From Shimwellia pseudoproteus (GTDB lineage Bacteria > Pseudomonadota > Gammaproteobacteria > Enterobacterales > Enterobacteriaceae), in assembly GCF_016415625.1 (NCBI RefSeq), contig NZ_WBXP01000014.1, forward strand, positions 24,914-88,913: a stretch of 64,000 nt of DNA, given 5' to 3'. Below, piece by piece: positions 46,131-55,758 of the stretch; positions within the stretch are counted from its first letter, which is position 1, and each line of letters begins with the position of its first letter. The notes beneath the pieces were generated by a model. It saw nothing but the letters and a program-made list of their open reading frames with translations. It searched no databases and was not told the DNA's origin. Position numbers and translations under genes: made by a program.

Positions 46131-48056
46131 ATGACCATACCGAGTAAGCCAGCGGAGCCGGCCCTGTCGGCGTTTATTGCCCAGTCCTGGCACCGCTGCG
46201 GGAAGATGATGCAGCGGGAAACCTGGACCCGGCCCCACCAGGCCCAGGGGCTGACATTTCAGTCGATCAGCCGCCGTAAAACGGCCCTGCTAACCATTGG
46301 CCAGGCGGCGCTGGAAGACGCCTGGGAGTTTATGGACGGGCGCCCCTGTGCGCTGTTTATTCTGGATGAGTCCGCCTGTATCCTCACCCGCTGCGGGCAC
46401 CCGCAGGTGATTGAGCAACTCGGTGAGCTTGGCTTTGTGGCCGGGAGCTATTGCGCGGAAAGTATTATTGGCAGTTGTGCGCTTTCGCTGGCGTCAATGG
46501 TGGGGCAGCCGGTGAAAACCACCGGCGAGCAGCATTTTAAACAGGCGCTGTTCCCGTGGGCATGTTGTTCCACCCCGGTGTTCGATAACCACGGCCGGTT
46601 ATTTGGCTCCATCGCGCTGTGCTGCCGGGTTGAGCAATCCTGTAGTGCTGATTTATCCCTGACCCTGGCCATGGCCAGAGAGGTGGGCAACTCGCTATTA
46701 ACCGACAGCCTGCTGGCGGAGTCTAACCGCCACCTTAACCAGATGTATGGCCTGCTGGAGAGTATGGACGACGGTGTCATGGCCTGGAATGAGCAGGGGG
46801 TGCTGCAATTCCTGAACCCCCAGGCCGCCAGCCTGCTGCATCTGGATGCCCAGTCCTGCCAGGGGAAAAATATTGCTGACCTGGTGACGCTACCGGCGCT
46901 GCTGCGCCGGGCCATCAAACATGCCCGTCCCCTGAACCATGCGGAGGTCACCTTCGAGAGCCAGCACCAGTTTGTTGATGCGGTTATCACCCTTAAACCG
47001 ATTGTCGAAGCGCAGGGCACGAGCTTTATTTTGCTGCTGCATCCGGTAGAGCAAATGCGCCAGTTGATGACCAGCCAGTTGGGCAAAGTCAGCCACACCT
47101 TTGGCCAGATGGCGGCCGATGATCCGGAAACCCGCCGCCTGATCCACTTTGGCCGCCAGGCCGCCCGGGGGAGCTTTCCGGTGTTGCTGTGCGGTGAGGA
47201 AGGGGTCGGCAAGGAGCTGATCGCCCAGGCAATCCACAACGAGAGCGAACGGGCCGCCGGGCCGTTTATTGCGGTGAACTGCCAGCTGTATGCGGACAGC
47301 GCGCTGGGCGGGGATTTTATGGGCAGCGCCCCCACCGAAGAGCAGAAAGGGCGCCTGAGCCGCCTGGAGCTGGCCAGCGGCGGGACGCTGTTTCTCGAGA
47401 AGATAGAATACCTCGCCCCGGAGCTGCAATCCACGCTGTTACAGGTGATTAAGCAAGGGGTGGTCACCCGGCTGGAGGCCCGCCGTCTGGTGCCGGTAGA
47501 TGTCAAAGTTATCGCCACCACCACGGTGGACCTCGGCAATCTGGTGGAGCAAAACCGCTTTAGCCGCCAGCTCTATTATGCGCTGCACTCCTTCGAAATT
47601 ATCATTCCGCCGCTGCGTGAACGGCGCAACAGCATTCCGAACCTGGTCCACAGCCGGCTGCGCCACCTGGAGCGGCGGTTTTCCTCCCGGCTCAAGGTGG
47701 ACGACGACGCCCTCGCCCAACTGGTGGCGTACTCCTGGCCGGGGAACGATTTTGAGCTGTACAGCATCATTGAAAATATTGCCATCAGCAGTGAACACGG
47801 CCATATCCGGCTGAGTAATTTACCGGCCTATCTGTTCAGTGAGCGCCCGGGGGCCCAGGGGGAGGCGGCGCTGATCCCCGCCAGTTTGACCTTTTCCGCC
47901 CTCGAAAAAGAGGCGATTATCCACGCCGCCAGGGTGACCTGCGGGCGGGTACAGGAGATGTCCCACCTGCTGAATATTGGCCGTACCACCCTGTGGCGCA
48001 AGATGAAGCAGTACGATATTGATGCCAGCCAGTTTAAACGCAAGCACCTGGGGTAG
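46131..48056 (+). CDS. dhaR: DhaR, transcriptional activator of the dha regulon
   Basis: 641 residues from ATG 46131 (the frame opens at a TTG at 46110, which is less likely; AAACAGG precedes the ATG). Domains: GAF-like (about 45-190), PAS (about 205-310), AAA+ (about 330-545) and a Fis-type helix-turn-helix (LLNIGRTTLWRKMKQYD) at the end. Walker A is GEEGVGKE. The GAFTGA loop that contacts sigma-54 is lost (DFMGSAPTEEQ), and Walker B reads FLEKI. E. coli DhaR likewise works with sigma-70. It should bind the six GTTYCAT operators and respond to DhaK/DhaL. Its end overlaps convergent orfW by 23 bp. Confidence 0.93.
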   Translation: MTIPSKPAEPALSAFIAQSWHRCGKMMQRETWTRPHQAQGLTFQSISRRKTALLTIGQAALEDAWEFMDGRPCALFILDESACILTRCGHPQVIEQLGELGFVAGSYCAESIIGSCALSLASMVGQPVKTTGEQHFKQALFPWACCSTPVFDNHGRLFGSIALCCRVEQSCSADLSLTLAMAREVGNSLLTDSLLAESNRHLNQMYGLLESMDDGVMAWNEQGVLQFLNPQAASLLHLDAQSCQGKNIADLVTLPALLRRAIKHARPLNHAEVTFESQHQFVDAVITLKPIVEAQGTSFILLLHPVEQMRQLMTSQLGKVSHTFGQMAADDPETRRLIHFGRQAARGSFPVLLCGEEGVGKELIAQAIHNESERAAGPFIAVNCQLYADSALGGDFMGSAPTEEQKGRLSRLELASGGTLFLEKIEYLAPELQSTLLQVIKQGVVTRLEARRLVPVDVKVIATTTVDLGNLVEQNRFSRQLYYALHSFEIIIPPLRERRNSIPNLVHSRLRHLERRFSSRLKVDDDALAQLVAYSWPGNDFELYSIIENIAISSEHGHIRLSNLPAYLFSERPGAQGEAALIPASLTFSALEKEAIIHAARVTCGRVQEMSHLLNIGRTTLWRKMKQYDIDASQFKRKHLG

Positions 48057-48582
48057 CGGTGTCTTCCGTGTCGCACTCCGCCACCCGGGCCATGGCGAAT
48101 AACGCATCGGACAGCCGGTTGATATAACGGCGCAGCGCGTCACGCAGCGGCGTGTCCTGCCCCATGGCCACCAGGATGCGCTCAATATGGCGGGCCTGGG
48201 TGCGGGCCACATGTAGCTGGGCAGAGGCAAGGTTTTTCCCCGGGATGACAAATGCCTTTAACGGGCCGGTGATCGCCATATTGTGGTCAATCTCCTGCTC
48301 CAGCAGGTCAATATCCGGCTGGTCGATGAGCCGGGTAAGCCGGCCAATACCGCGCTCATCGCAGGCCAGCTCAGCGCCGACCACAAACAGATCATGCTGG
48401 ATGCGCTGCAGGGTGGCCCGCAGGCCGGTGTGGTAGCAGGTGGCATAACATACTCCCAACAGCGCAATCAGCGTATCCACGCTGCCGTAGGCCTCCACCC
48501 GAATATCATCTTTACTGATGCGGCTGCCGCCAAACAGGGCGGTGGTGCCCTGATCGCCGGTTCTGGTATAGATGCGGTACAT
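48034..48582 (-). CDS. PduO-type cob(I)alamin adenosyltransferase (OrfW)
   Basis: 182 residues from ATG 48582 (MYRIYTRTGDQGTTALFGG); a GTG at 48594 overlapping the upstream gene is the alternative start. The N-terminal TRTGDxGTTALFGG loop binds ATP, and ESEID-type helices with RRYINRLSDALFAMAR follow, as in PduO. It makes adenosylcobalamin, the cofactor of glycerol dehydratase. It lies immediately after the small reactivase gene in the dhaT-side operon. Confidence 0.9.
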   Translation of the reverse strand: MYRIYTRTGDQGTTALFGGSRISKDDIRVEAYGSVDTLIALLGVCYATCYHTGLRATLQRIQHDLFVVGAELACDERGIGRLTRLIDQPDIDLLEQEIDHNMAITGPLKAFVIPGKNLASAQLHVARTQARHIERILVAMGQDTPLRDALRRYINRLSDALFAMARVAECDTEDTATPGACV

Positions 48583-48584
48583 GA

Positions 48585-48950
48585 TTATTGACACTCACTA
48601 AAAGGGATAACTTTCACCAGTTGCCCGGCATTGGCCCCCAGATTGCGCAGCTGTGCCGGGGTACTGGCGGCGGGGCAAACCCGCAGGGCGCGGTCTGCCG
48701 GATACTGGGCGTGGGTGAGGGCCACATCGCCGTTTGCCGCCACGCCGAGGCCTACCCGCAGCGCGGAGCTTTGTGCGGCAAGCCGGGCAAGGTGCAGGGC
48801 GCCGGTGGCGTTCTCCTGGGGGGAGCGACGGCAGGGGACGCCTTGCTCCTCCAGCCCGAGGCAAAGCTGGCGCAGGATCTCGCTGTCTGCCAGTTGTGGT
48901 GGGTAAAACAGATGCACCGCGGGTGACGCGGGCACACCGGGGTTTTGCAT
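48585..48950 (-). CDS. Glycerol dehydratase reactivase small subunit (OrfX/DhaG)
   Basis: 121 residues with VHLFYPPQLADSEILRQLCLGLEEQGVPC, SALRVGLGVAANGDVALTHAQ and the ending LRNLGANAGQLVKVIPFSE, all typical of DhaG/DdrB. With the large subunit (OrfZ) it exchanges damaged cobalamin bound to glycerol dehydratase. The large subunit is encoded 5 kb away on the other strand, as in the Citrobacter and Klebsiella loci. Confidence 0.9.
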   Translation of the reverse strand: MQNPGVPASPAVHLFYPPQLADSEILRQLCLGLEEQGVPCRRSPQENATGALHLARLAAQSSALRVGLGVAANGDVALTHAQYPADRALRVCPAASTPAQLRNLGANAGQLVKVIPFSECQ

Positions 48951-49040
48951 GGGGATCTCCCGCCGGGTTTACGGTTAACCGGATGGTAACAGCGGGCCGC
49001 GGTGGCCCGCCGGTGGGTGACACGCTGCGCGGGGCGAAAA

Positions 49041-50204
49041 TTAAAACGCCTGGCGGAAAATTTCAGCGATCTCTTTGGCATTCCCTTTGCGCGGGTTCGA
49101 GAAGGCATTCCCGTCTTTGAGGGCCATATCCGCCATATACGGGAAGTCCGCTTCTTTTACGCCCAGCTCACTCAGGTGCTGCGGAATACCGACATCGTTA
49201 GACAGGCGGGCAATGGCGCGGATGGCCAGCTCAGCGGCATCCATGGTGGACAGCCCCTGGGTATTTTCCCCCATAAAACCGGCGATATCGGCAAATTTTT
49301 CCGGGTTGGCAATCAGGTTATAGCGGCAGACATGGGGCAGCAGCACCGCGTTCGCCACCCCGTGGGCCATATCGTACAGGCCGCCCAACTGGTGCGCCAT
49401 GGCATGGACATAACCGAGGTTCGCGTTGTTAAACGCCATCCCGGCCAGCAGCGAGGCACAGGCCATATTTTCCCGGGCCTTGAGGTTGGTCCCCAGGGCG
49501 ACGGCCTGGCGCAGATTGGTGGCTATCAGTTTGATGGCCTGGATGGCGGAGGCGTCTGTCACCGGGTTGGCGTCTTTGGAAATATAGGCTTCCACCGCGT
49601 GGGTCAGGGCATCCATACCGGTTGCCGCGGTGAGGCCCGCTGGTTTACCTATCATCAGCAACGGATCGTTGATGGATACTGAAGGCAGGTTACGCCAGCT
49701 GACAATGACAAATTTCACTTTGGTTTTGGTGTTGGTCAGCACGCAGTGGCGGGTCACTTCGCTGGCGGTCCCGGCGGTGGTATTGACCGCAATAATCGGC
49801 GGCAGCGGGTTGGTCAGGGTTTCAATACCGGCATAGCTGTACAGATCCCCCGGGTGGGTAGCGGCGATACCGATACCTTTCCCGCAGTCGTGGGGGCTAC
49901 CGCCGCCGACGGTGACTATCACATCGCAGTGTTCTTGCTGGAAAACGGCCAGGCCGTCACGCACGTTAGTGTCTTTCGGGTTGGGTTCTACCCCGTCGAA
50001 AATAACGACTTCAATACCGGATTCGCGCAGGTATTTTACCGTCTGATCAACGGCGCCATCTTTAATTGCCCGCAGGCCTTTATCGGTCACCACCAGGGCT
50101 TTTTTACCCCCCAGCAGCTCGCAGCGCTGGCCAACAACCGACACAGCCCCAGGGCCAAAAAAGTTCACATTTGGAACAAGAAAATCATACATACGGTTGC
50201 TCAT
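49041..50204 (-). CDS. dhaT: 1,3-propanediol dehydrogenase DhaT
   Basis: 387 residues, iron-dependent alcohol dehydrogenase. The start YDFLVPNVNFFGPGAVSVVG is diagnostic of DhaT; NAD-binding VGGGSPHDCGKGIG and metal-ligand HAMAHQLGGLYDMAHGVANA are present. It reduces 3-hydroxypropionaldehyde to 1,3-propanediol with NADH, restoring NAD+ for DhaD. It lies between orfY and orfX in the leftward operon. Confidence 0.95.
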   Translation of the reverse strand: MSNRMYDFLVPNVNFFGPGAVSVVGQRCELLGGKKALVVTDKGLRAIKDGAVDQTVKYLRESGIEVVIFDGVEPNPKDTNVRDGLAVFQQEHCDVIVTVGGGSPHDCGKGIGIAATHPGDLYSYAGIETLTNPLPPIIAVNTTAGTASEVTRHCVLTNTKTKVKFVIVSWRNLPSVSINDPLLMIGKPAGLTAATGMDALTHAVEAYISKDANPVTDASAIQAIKLIATNLRQAVALGTNLKARENMACASLLAGMAFNNANLGYVHAMAHQLGGLYDMAHGVANAVLLPHVCRYNLIANPEKFADIAGFMGENTQGLSTMDAAELAIRAIARLSNDVGIPQHLSELGVKEADFPYMADMALKDGNAFSNPRKGNAKEIAEIFRQAF

Positions 50205-50241
50205 AATAAACCTTCAGGATTTTGTTAATAAATGTCTGTGA

Positions 50242-50670
50242 TTAATTCGCGTTGAAACAGTCAAGTGCCGCTCTGGCTATTTCCATATCTTGTTCTACGG
50301 TGCCGCCGCTGACGCCGACAGCCCCAATCACCTGGCCATTTTCAATAACCGGAAAACCGCCACCGAAAATAACAATTCGCTGTTGGTTACTGAGTTGTAA
50401 ACCATAAAGTGACTGCCCGGGCTGTACTACCTGGTTTATCTCATGGGTGGGCTGTTTCAGGCAGCAGGCGGTCCAGGCTTTATTCAGCGAGATATCACAA
50501 CTGGTGATAAACGCGTTGTCCATCCGCTGAACCAACAGGGTGTTAGCGCCACAGTCAACCAGCGAAATAACTACCGGAACCTTGATTTTTATCGCTTTAT
50601 CTTCGGCGGCCTGGGCCATTTTTTTGGCAATCGCGAGGCTGATATTGCCAACCGTGTGACTTTTTTGCAT
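50242..50670 (-). CDS. GlcG/HbpS-family protein (OrfY)
   Basis: 142 residues of the GlcG/HbpS/PduO-C (DUF336) family: NISLAIAKKMAQAAEDKAIKI-like helix, QQRIVIFGGGFPVIENGQVIGAVGVSGG. Related domains bind haem or cobalamin. It is always found in dha loci next to dhaT, but its role is not established. First gene of the leftward orfY-dhaT-orfX-orfW operon, divergent from dhaB. Confidence 0.88.
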   Translation of the reverse strand: MQKSHTVGNISLAIAKKMAQAAEDKAIKIKVPVVISLVDCGANTLLVQRMDNAFITSCDISLNKAWTACCLKQPTHEINQVVQPGQSLYGLQLSNQQRIVIFGGGFPVIENGQVIGAVGVSGGTVEQDMEIARAALDCFNAN

Positions 50671-50916
50671 GAAGGGCTCCTGTTATTTATCGCCAGCTGT
50701 TAACGCCATTTGGTATGATGTGAAAAATATTGATAACATTTCCCATCGGAGTATTACTGAAAAATATCGTCAATCCTTTGGTGTTATTTTTGCCACTTGT
50801 AAAATGAAGTCAATAGGTGCATTTGATAGCTATATTTAACGTCGCGGAATAATGTGGCGGTTATTTGGTTAATAGCCGGTAGCCAGTCACATTTTGCGCC
50901 AGATAGTTTTATTTAG

Positions 50917-50931
50917 GTTCCATAATGAAAC
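50917..50931. promoter_or_regulatory. Probable DhaR operator 5 (dhaB/orfY region)
   Basis: GTTCCATAATGAAAC, the exact reverse complement of operator 3. Confidence 0.72.
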
Positions 50932-50947
50932 CGTTTAATAAATTTAC

Positions 50948-50962
50948 GTACCAAAACGGAAC
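50948..50962. promoter_or_regulatory. Probable DhaR operator 6 (dhaB/orfY region)
   Basis: GTACCAAAACGGAAC, a weaker copy exactly 31 bp from operator 5, the same spacing as the dhaK-side pair. Confidence 0.55.
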
Positions 50963-51070
50963 GTAATATATTTAATTTTTTTATTGCTCTGGTCATTTTA
51001 AGTTGCCGGTAATTATTGCCCCGGGCGACAGCCCCGGGCACACGACTTTATTCTTACGAGCCAGAGCAAA

Positions 51071-52735
51071 ATGAGATCAAAACGATTTGAGGTTCTCGAA
51101 AAACGGCCGGTTAACCAGGATGGGTTAATCGGTGAATGGCCTGAAGAGGGGCTGATCGCCATGGGTAGCCCCTGGGATCCGCCATCGTCAGTGAAAGTGG
51201 AAAACGGGCGTATCGTTGAGCTGGACGGCAAAGCCCGGGCCGATTTTGATATGATTGACCGGTTTATTGCGGACTATGCTATCAATATTGATGAGACGGA
51301 ACGCGCCATGGCGCTGGATTCGCTGGATATTGCCCGGATGCTGGTGGATATCCACGTTAGCCGCGAAGCGATTATCCGGGTGACCACCGCCATCACCCCG
51401 GCCAAAGCCGTTGAGGTGATGGCCCATATGAACGTGGTGGAGATGATGATGGCGCTGCAAAAGATGCGCGCCCGGCGTACCCCGTCCAACCAGTGCCACG
51501 TGACCAACCTGAAAGATAACCCAGTACAGATAGCCGCCGACGCGGCGGAAGCGGGGATCCGCGGCTTTTCCGAGCAGGAAACCACCGTGGGGATCGCCCG
51601 CTATGCGCCGTTCAATGCCCTGGCGCTGCTGGTGGGCTCCCAGTCTGGCCGCCCCGGCGTGCTGACCCAGTGCTCCGTGGAAGAGGCCACGGAACTGGAT
51701 CTGGGGATGCGTGGTTTCACCAGCTATGCGGAGACGGTGTCGGTATACGGTACTGAAGCGGTCTTTACCGATGGCGATGATACCCCCTGGTCGAAGGCTT
51801 TCCTCGCCTCCGCCTATGCCTCCCGGGGGCTGAAAATGCGTTATACCTCCGGCACCGGCTCTGAAGCGCTGATGGGCTATTCGGAAAGTAAGTCGATGCT
51901 GTACCTCGAATCGCGCTGTATTTTTATCACCAAAGGGGCCGGGGTCCAGGGGTTACAGAACGGGGCGGTGAGCTGCATCGGGATGACCGGGGCGGTGCCG
52001 TCCGGCATTCGGGCGGTGCTGGCGGAAAACCTGATTGCTTCGATGCTCGATCTGGAAGTGGCCTCCGCTAACGATCAAACCTTCTCCCATTCGGATATTC
52101 GCCGCACTGCCCGCACCCTGATGCAGATGCTGCCGGGCACGGATTTTATTTTCTCCGGCTACAGTGCGGTGCCTAACTACGACAATATGTTTGCCGGGTC
52201 GAATTTTGATGCGGAAGACTTTGATGATTATAACATTTTGCAGCGCGATCTGATGGTGGATGGCGGCCTGCGCCCGGTATCAGAAGAAGAGACCATTGCC
52301 ATCCGTAATAAAGCGGCCCGGGCGGTGCAGGCGGTATTCCGCGAACTGGGGCTGCCGGAAATTACCGATGAAGAAGTCACCGCCGCCACCTACGCCCACG
52401 GCAGCAAAGATATGCCGCCGCGCAATGTGGTGGAAGATCTCAGCGCGGTGGAAGAGATGATGAAGCGCAATATCACCGGGCTGGATATTGTCAAAGCCCT
52501 GAGCCACAGCGGCTTTGATGATGTGGCCAATAATATCCTCAATATGCTGCGCCAGCGGGTTACCGGGGATTATCTGCAAACCTCCGCCATCCTGGACCGG
52601 GATTTTACCGTGGTCAGTGCGGTGAATGACGTCAACGATTATCAGGGGCCGGGCACCGGCTACCGTATCTCCCCGGAACGCTGGGAAGAGATTAAAAATA
52701 TCGCCACCGTTATCCAGCCAGACAGCATCGAATAA
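51071..52735 (+). CDS. dhaB: Glycerol dehydratase large subunit DhaB
   Basis: 554 residues. VLEKRPVNQDGLIGEWPEEG, RTPSNQCHVTNLKDNP and YNILQRDLMVDGGLRPV match Klebsiella and Citrobacter DhaB almost residue by residue. It forms the barrel that holds substrate and adenosylcobalamin and turns glycerol into 3-hydroxypropionaldehyde. It is first in dhaBCE-orfZ and is preceded by operators 5 and 6. Confidence 0.96.
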   Translation: MRSKRFEVLEKRPVNQDGLIGEWPEEGLIAMGSPWDPPSSVKVENGRIVELDGKARADFDMIDRFIADYAINIDETERAMALDSLDIARMLVDIHVSREAIIRVTTAITPAKAVEVMAHMNVVEMMMALQKMRARRTPSNQCHVTNLKDNPVQIAADAAEAGIRGFSEQETTVGIARYAPFNALALLVGSQSGRPGVLTQCSVEEATELDLGMRGFTSYAETVSVYGTEAVFTDGDDTPWSKAFLASAYASRGLKMRYTSGTGSEALMGYSESKSMLYLESRCIFITKGAGVQGLQNGAVSCIGMTGAVPSGIRAVLAENLIASMLDLEVASANDQTFSHSDIRRTARTLMQMLPGTDFIFSGYSAVPNYDNMFAGSNFDAEDFDDYNILQRDLMVDGGLRPVSEEETIAIRNKAARAVQAVFRELGLPEITDEEVTAATYAHGSKDMPPRNVVEDLSAVEEMMKRNITGLDIVKALSHSGFDDVANNILNMLRQRVTGDYLQTSAILDRDFTVVSAVNDVNDYQGPGTGYRISPERWEEIKNIATVIQPDSIE

Positions 52736-52751
52736 GCGAGGACACTGAACC

Positions 52752-53342
52752 ATGGAAACGCGTATTAAAAAAGCCCCGGTCTTTATCCTCAACCTGGTGG
52801 AAAGCGGTATTGCCCCCCAGGGGGAACGGGCAGACGAAGTGGTGATCGGCGTGGGGCCGGCCTTCGATAAATTCCAGCACAACACCCTGATTGATATGCC
52901 CCATAAAGCCATCATTAAAGAGCTGGTGGCGGGAGTGGAAGAAGAAGGGCTACACGCCCGGGTGGTGCGGATCCTGCGCACATCGGATGTCTCTTTTATG
53001 GCCTGGGATGCGGCCAATCTGAGCGGCTCCGGCATTGGTATTGGCATCCAGTCCAAAGGCACCACGGTGATTCACCAGCGGGATCTGCTGCCGCTCAGCA
53101 ACCTGGAACTGTTCTCTCAGGCACCGCTGTTGACCCTGGAAACCTATCGCCAAATCGGTAAAAACGCCGCCCGCTATGCCCGCAAAGAGTCGCCATCACC
53201 GGTGCCGGTGGTCAATGATCAGATGGTCCGGCCAAAATTTATGGCCAAGGCGGCGCTGTTCCATATTAAAGAAACCAAACATGTGGTGCCGGATGCCAAA
53301 CCCGTTGCCCTGAATATTGAGATTACCCGGGAGGATGTATGA
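52752..53342 (+). CDS. dhaC: Glycerol dehydratase medium subunit DhaC
   Basis: 196 residues. [21 protein letters not shown] and [20 protein letters not shown] match the medium subunit family, which shares cobalamin binding with the large subunit. It starts 16 bp after dhaB and overlaps dhaE by ATGA. Confidence 0.95.
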   Translation: METRIKKAPVFILNLVESGIAPQGERADEVVIGVGPAFDKFQHNTLIDMPHKAIIKELVAGVEEEGLHARVVRILRTSDVSFMAWDAANLSGSGIGIGIQSKGTTVIHQRDLLPLSNLELFSQAPLLTLETYRQIGKNAARYARKESPSPVPVVNDQMVRPKFMAKAALFHIKETKHVVPDAKPVALNIEITREDV

Positions 53343-53764
53343 CCACTGAAACCATGCGCGCAGAGGATTACCCGTTAGCCAGCCGCTGCCCGGAACGGAT
53401 CCAGACCCCGACCGGTAAACCGCTCAACGGGATAACCCTTGAGAATGTCCTGGCGGGAAACGTGGGGCCGCAGGACGTGCGGATCTCCCGGCAAACCCTG
53501 GAGTACCAGGCGCAAATTGCCGAACAGATGCACCGCCACGCCATTGCCCGCAACCTGCGCCGGGCCGGGGAGCTGATCGCCATTCCCGATAGCCGGATCC
53601 TTGAGATCTACAACGCTCTGCGCCCGTACCGATCCTCTAGCGAAGAGTTGCTGGCGATTGCCGATGAGCTGGAGAACCAGTACCAGGCCACGGTGAACGC
53701 GGCGTTTATTCGCGAAGCGGCCGAGGTTTACCGCCAGCGCGATAAGCTGCGCAAAGCGCAATAA
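53339..53764 (+). CDS. dhaE: Glycerol dehydratase small subunit DhaE
   Basis: 141 residues. [19 protein letters not shown] and [19 protein letters not shown] are family hallmarks. It completes the (alpha-beta-gamma)2 enzyme. ATG overlaps the dhaC stop; orfZ follows after 11 bp. Confidence 0.95.
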   Translation: MTTETMRAEDYPLASRCPERIQTPTGKPLNGITLENVLAGNVGPQDVRISRQTLEYQAQIAEQMHRHAIARNLRRAGELIAIPDSRILEIYNALRPYRSSSEELLAIADELENQYQATVNAAFIREAAEVYRQRDKLRKAQ

Positions 53765-53775
53765 GGGCGGATGTT

Positions 53776-55614
53776 ATGGCGTTAATCGCGGGGATCGACA
53801 TCGGTAACGCCACCACCGAGGTGGCGCTGGCGGAATCCACCCGCCAGGGGCCGAGGTTTCTGGCCAGTGGCATTGTGCCCACGACCGGTACCAAAGGCAC
53901 CAGGGAGAACATCAGCGGGGTGATTGCCTCGCTCGATCAGGCGCTGGAAAAGGCGGGCCGCCGCCAGCAGGAGGTGGCGCTGATCCGCCTTAATGAAGCG
54001 GCGCCGGTCATTGGCGACGTGGCGATGGAAACCATCACCGAAACCATTATTACCGAATCCACTATGATTGGTCATAACCCCCAGACCCCCGGCGGCGAGG
54101 GCCTTGGGGTGGGGACCACTATTCGGCTGGAAAATCTGGCCACCCTGGCCCCGGAGCAGTACACCCGTAGCTGGATCCCACTGATTGATCGCGGGGTGGA
54201 CTTCCTTGACGCCGCCTGGCAATTGAATGACGCGCTGTCCCGGGGTATCAACGTGGTCGCGGTGATCCTCCAGCAGGATGACGGCGTACTGATCCATAAC
54301 CGTTTGCAGCGCACGCTGCCGATTGTGGATGAAGTGACGTTGATAGACCAGGTACCCGAAGGGGTGCTGGCCGCGGTGGAAGTGGCCGCCACCGGCCAGG
54401 TGATCGCGCTGCTGTCTAACCCCTATGGGATTGCCACCTGGTTTAATCTGACCCCGGAAGAGACCCGGATGATTGTGCCGGTGGCCCGGGCGCTGATTGG
54501 CAACCGTTCTGCCGTGGTACTGAAGACCCCCAAAGGGGATGTCAAATCCCGGGTGATCCCGGCGGGGGTTATTACGGTACGGGGGGCAAGCCGCAGCGCC
54601 CAGGCCGATGTTGCCCACGGGGCCGGGGCGATAATGCAGGCGGTCACCAGCTGTGCGCCGGTGAGTGATATACGCGGGGAGCCAGGCACCCATGCCGGGG
54701 GGATGCTGGAACGGGTACGCCAGGTGATGGCCTCCCTGAGCGGCCACGGCGCCCACGAGGTATTTATCCAGGATTTACTGGCAGTGGATACCTTTATCCC
54801 CCGTAAGGTGCAGGGGGGGCTGGCCGGGGAGTTCTCCATGGAAAATGCCGTGGGGATTGCCGCCATGGTGAAATCCGACCGGCTACAGATGGAAGTGATC
54901 GCCAGTGAGCTGGGCCAGCGGTTAGCCACCCGGGTCGAAGTGGGCGGGGTGGAGGCCAATATGGCCATTGCCGGGGCGCTCACCACCCCGGGCAGCGATA
55001 CGCCGCTGGCTATCCTTGATTTGGGGGCCGGATCAACAGACGCCGCCACCATTAGCCGGACGGGGGATGTGAAATCCGTGCATCTGGCCGGGGCGGGCAA
55101 TATGGTCAGCCTGCTTATCAAAACCGAGCTTGGCCTGAGTGATCTGCACCTGGCGGAAGAGATCAAAAAATACCCGCTCGCTAAAGTCGAAAGCCTGTTC
55201 AGTATTCGCCATGAAAACGGCGCCGTGGAATTTTTCCGGGAGCCGCTAAGTCCGGCGGTGTTCGCCAGGGTGGTGTATATCAAACAGGGGGTGCTGGTGC
55301 CGATAGATAACCAAACCTCACTGGAAAAAATCCGCCTGGTGCGCCGCCAGGCAAAAGAAAAGGTCTTTGTCACGAACTGCTTACGTGCGCTGCGCCAGGT
55401 ATCGCCGGCGGGAGAGATCCGCGATATCGCTTTTGTGGTGCTGGTGGGGGGCTCTTCGCTGGATTTCGAGATCCCGCAACTGATTACCGATGCGCTGTCC
55501 CACTACGGGGTGGTGGCGGGGCAGGGGAATATTCGCGGTACGGAAGGCCCGCGCAATGCGGTGGCTACCGGTCTGGTGCTGCCGGCGGCCGGCCAGGCAA
55601 AAGTGATTTCATAA
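53776..55614 (+). CDS. Glycerol dehydratase reactivase large subunit (OrfZ/DhaF)
   Basis: 612 residues with the actin/Hsp70-like nucleotide fold: phosphate-1 loop GIDIGNATTEVAL at the N-terminus and the phosphate-2 region LDLGAGSTDAATI near 415. It is an ATP-driven chaperone that releases inactive cobalamin from the dehydratase together with the small subunit OrfX. Last gene of the dhaBCE operon. Confidence 0.94.
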   Translation: MALIAGIDIGNATTEVALAESTRQGPRFLASGIVPTTGTKGTRENISGVIASLDQALEKAGRRQQEVALIRLNEAAPVIGDVAMETITETIITESTMIGHNPQTPGGEGLGVGTTIRLENLATLAPEQYTRSWIPLIDRGVDFLDAAWQLNDALSRGINVVAVILQQDDGVLIHNRLQRTLPIVDEVTLIDQVPEGVLAAVEVAATGQVIALLSNPYGIATWFNLTPEETRMIVPVARALIGNRSAVVLKTPKGDVKSRVIPAGVITVRGASRSAQADVAHGAGAIMQAVTSCAPVSDIRGEPGTHAGGMLERVRQVMASLSGHGAHEVFIQDLLAVDTFIPRKVQGGLAGEFSMENAVGIAAMVKSDRLQMEVIASELGQRLATRVEVGGVEANMAIAGALTTPGSDTPLAILDLGAGSTDAATISRTGDVKSVHLAGAGNMVSLLIKTELGLSDLHLAEEIKKYPLAKVESLFSIRHENGAVEFFREPLSPAVFARVVYIKQGVLVPIDNQTSLEKIRLVRRQAKEKVFVTNCLRALRQVSPAGEIRDIAFVVLVGGSSLDFEIPQLITDALSHYGVVAGQGNIRGTEGPRNAVATGLVLPAAGQAKVIS

Positions 55615-55758
55615 TTTATTGAAATAAATAACTTATTTATGTTGCAGATAACCAGGCAGTGACAGATTAACGGTTTTTGTCATGCTGGTAGCGATGTCCC
55701 GGCCTACCGGCGGTTGCCGGCGGGCCGATGGATACCCGCGCGAATAAAGGAATCTGCA

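Larger units (their letters stand above)
50671..51070 (+). other. 400-bp divergent control region between orfY and dhaB
   Basis: AT-rich, no gene. It holds the third operator pair at 50917-50962, about 110-155 bp before dhaB and 247-292 bp before orfY. No cobalamin riboswitch was recognised here. Confidence 0.65.

Noticed and set aside
46448..47539. 363-codon antisense frame over dhaR
   Set aside because: Shadow of dhaR; serine/arginine-rich with no domain.
50671..51070. Cobalamin riboswitch controlling dha genes
   Set aside because: No B12-box-like or long structured leader was recognised; the operator pair explains the region better.
53782..54756. 324-codon antisense frame over the reactivase gene
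   Set aside because: Shadow of the well supported reactivase large subunit.
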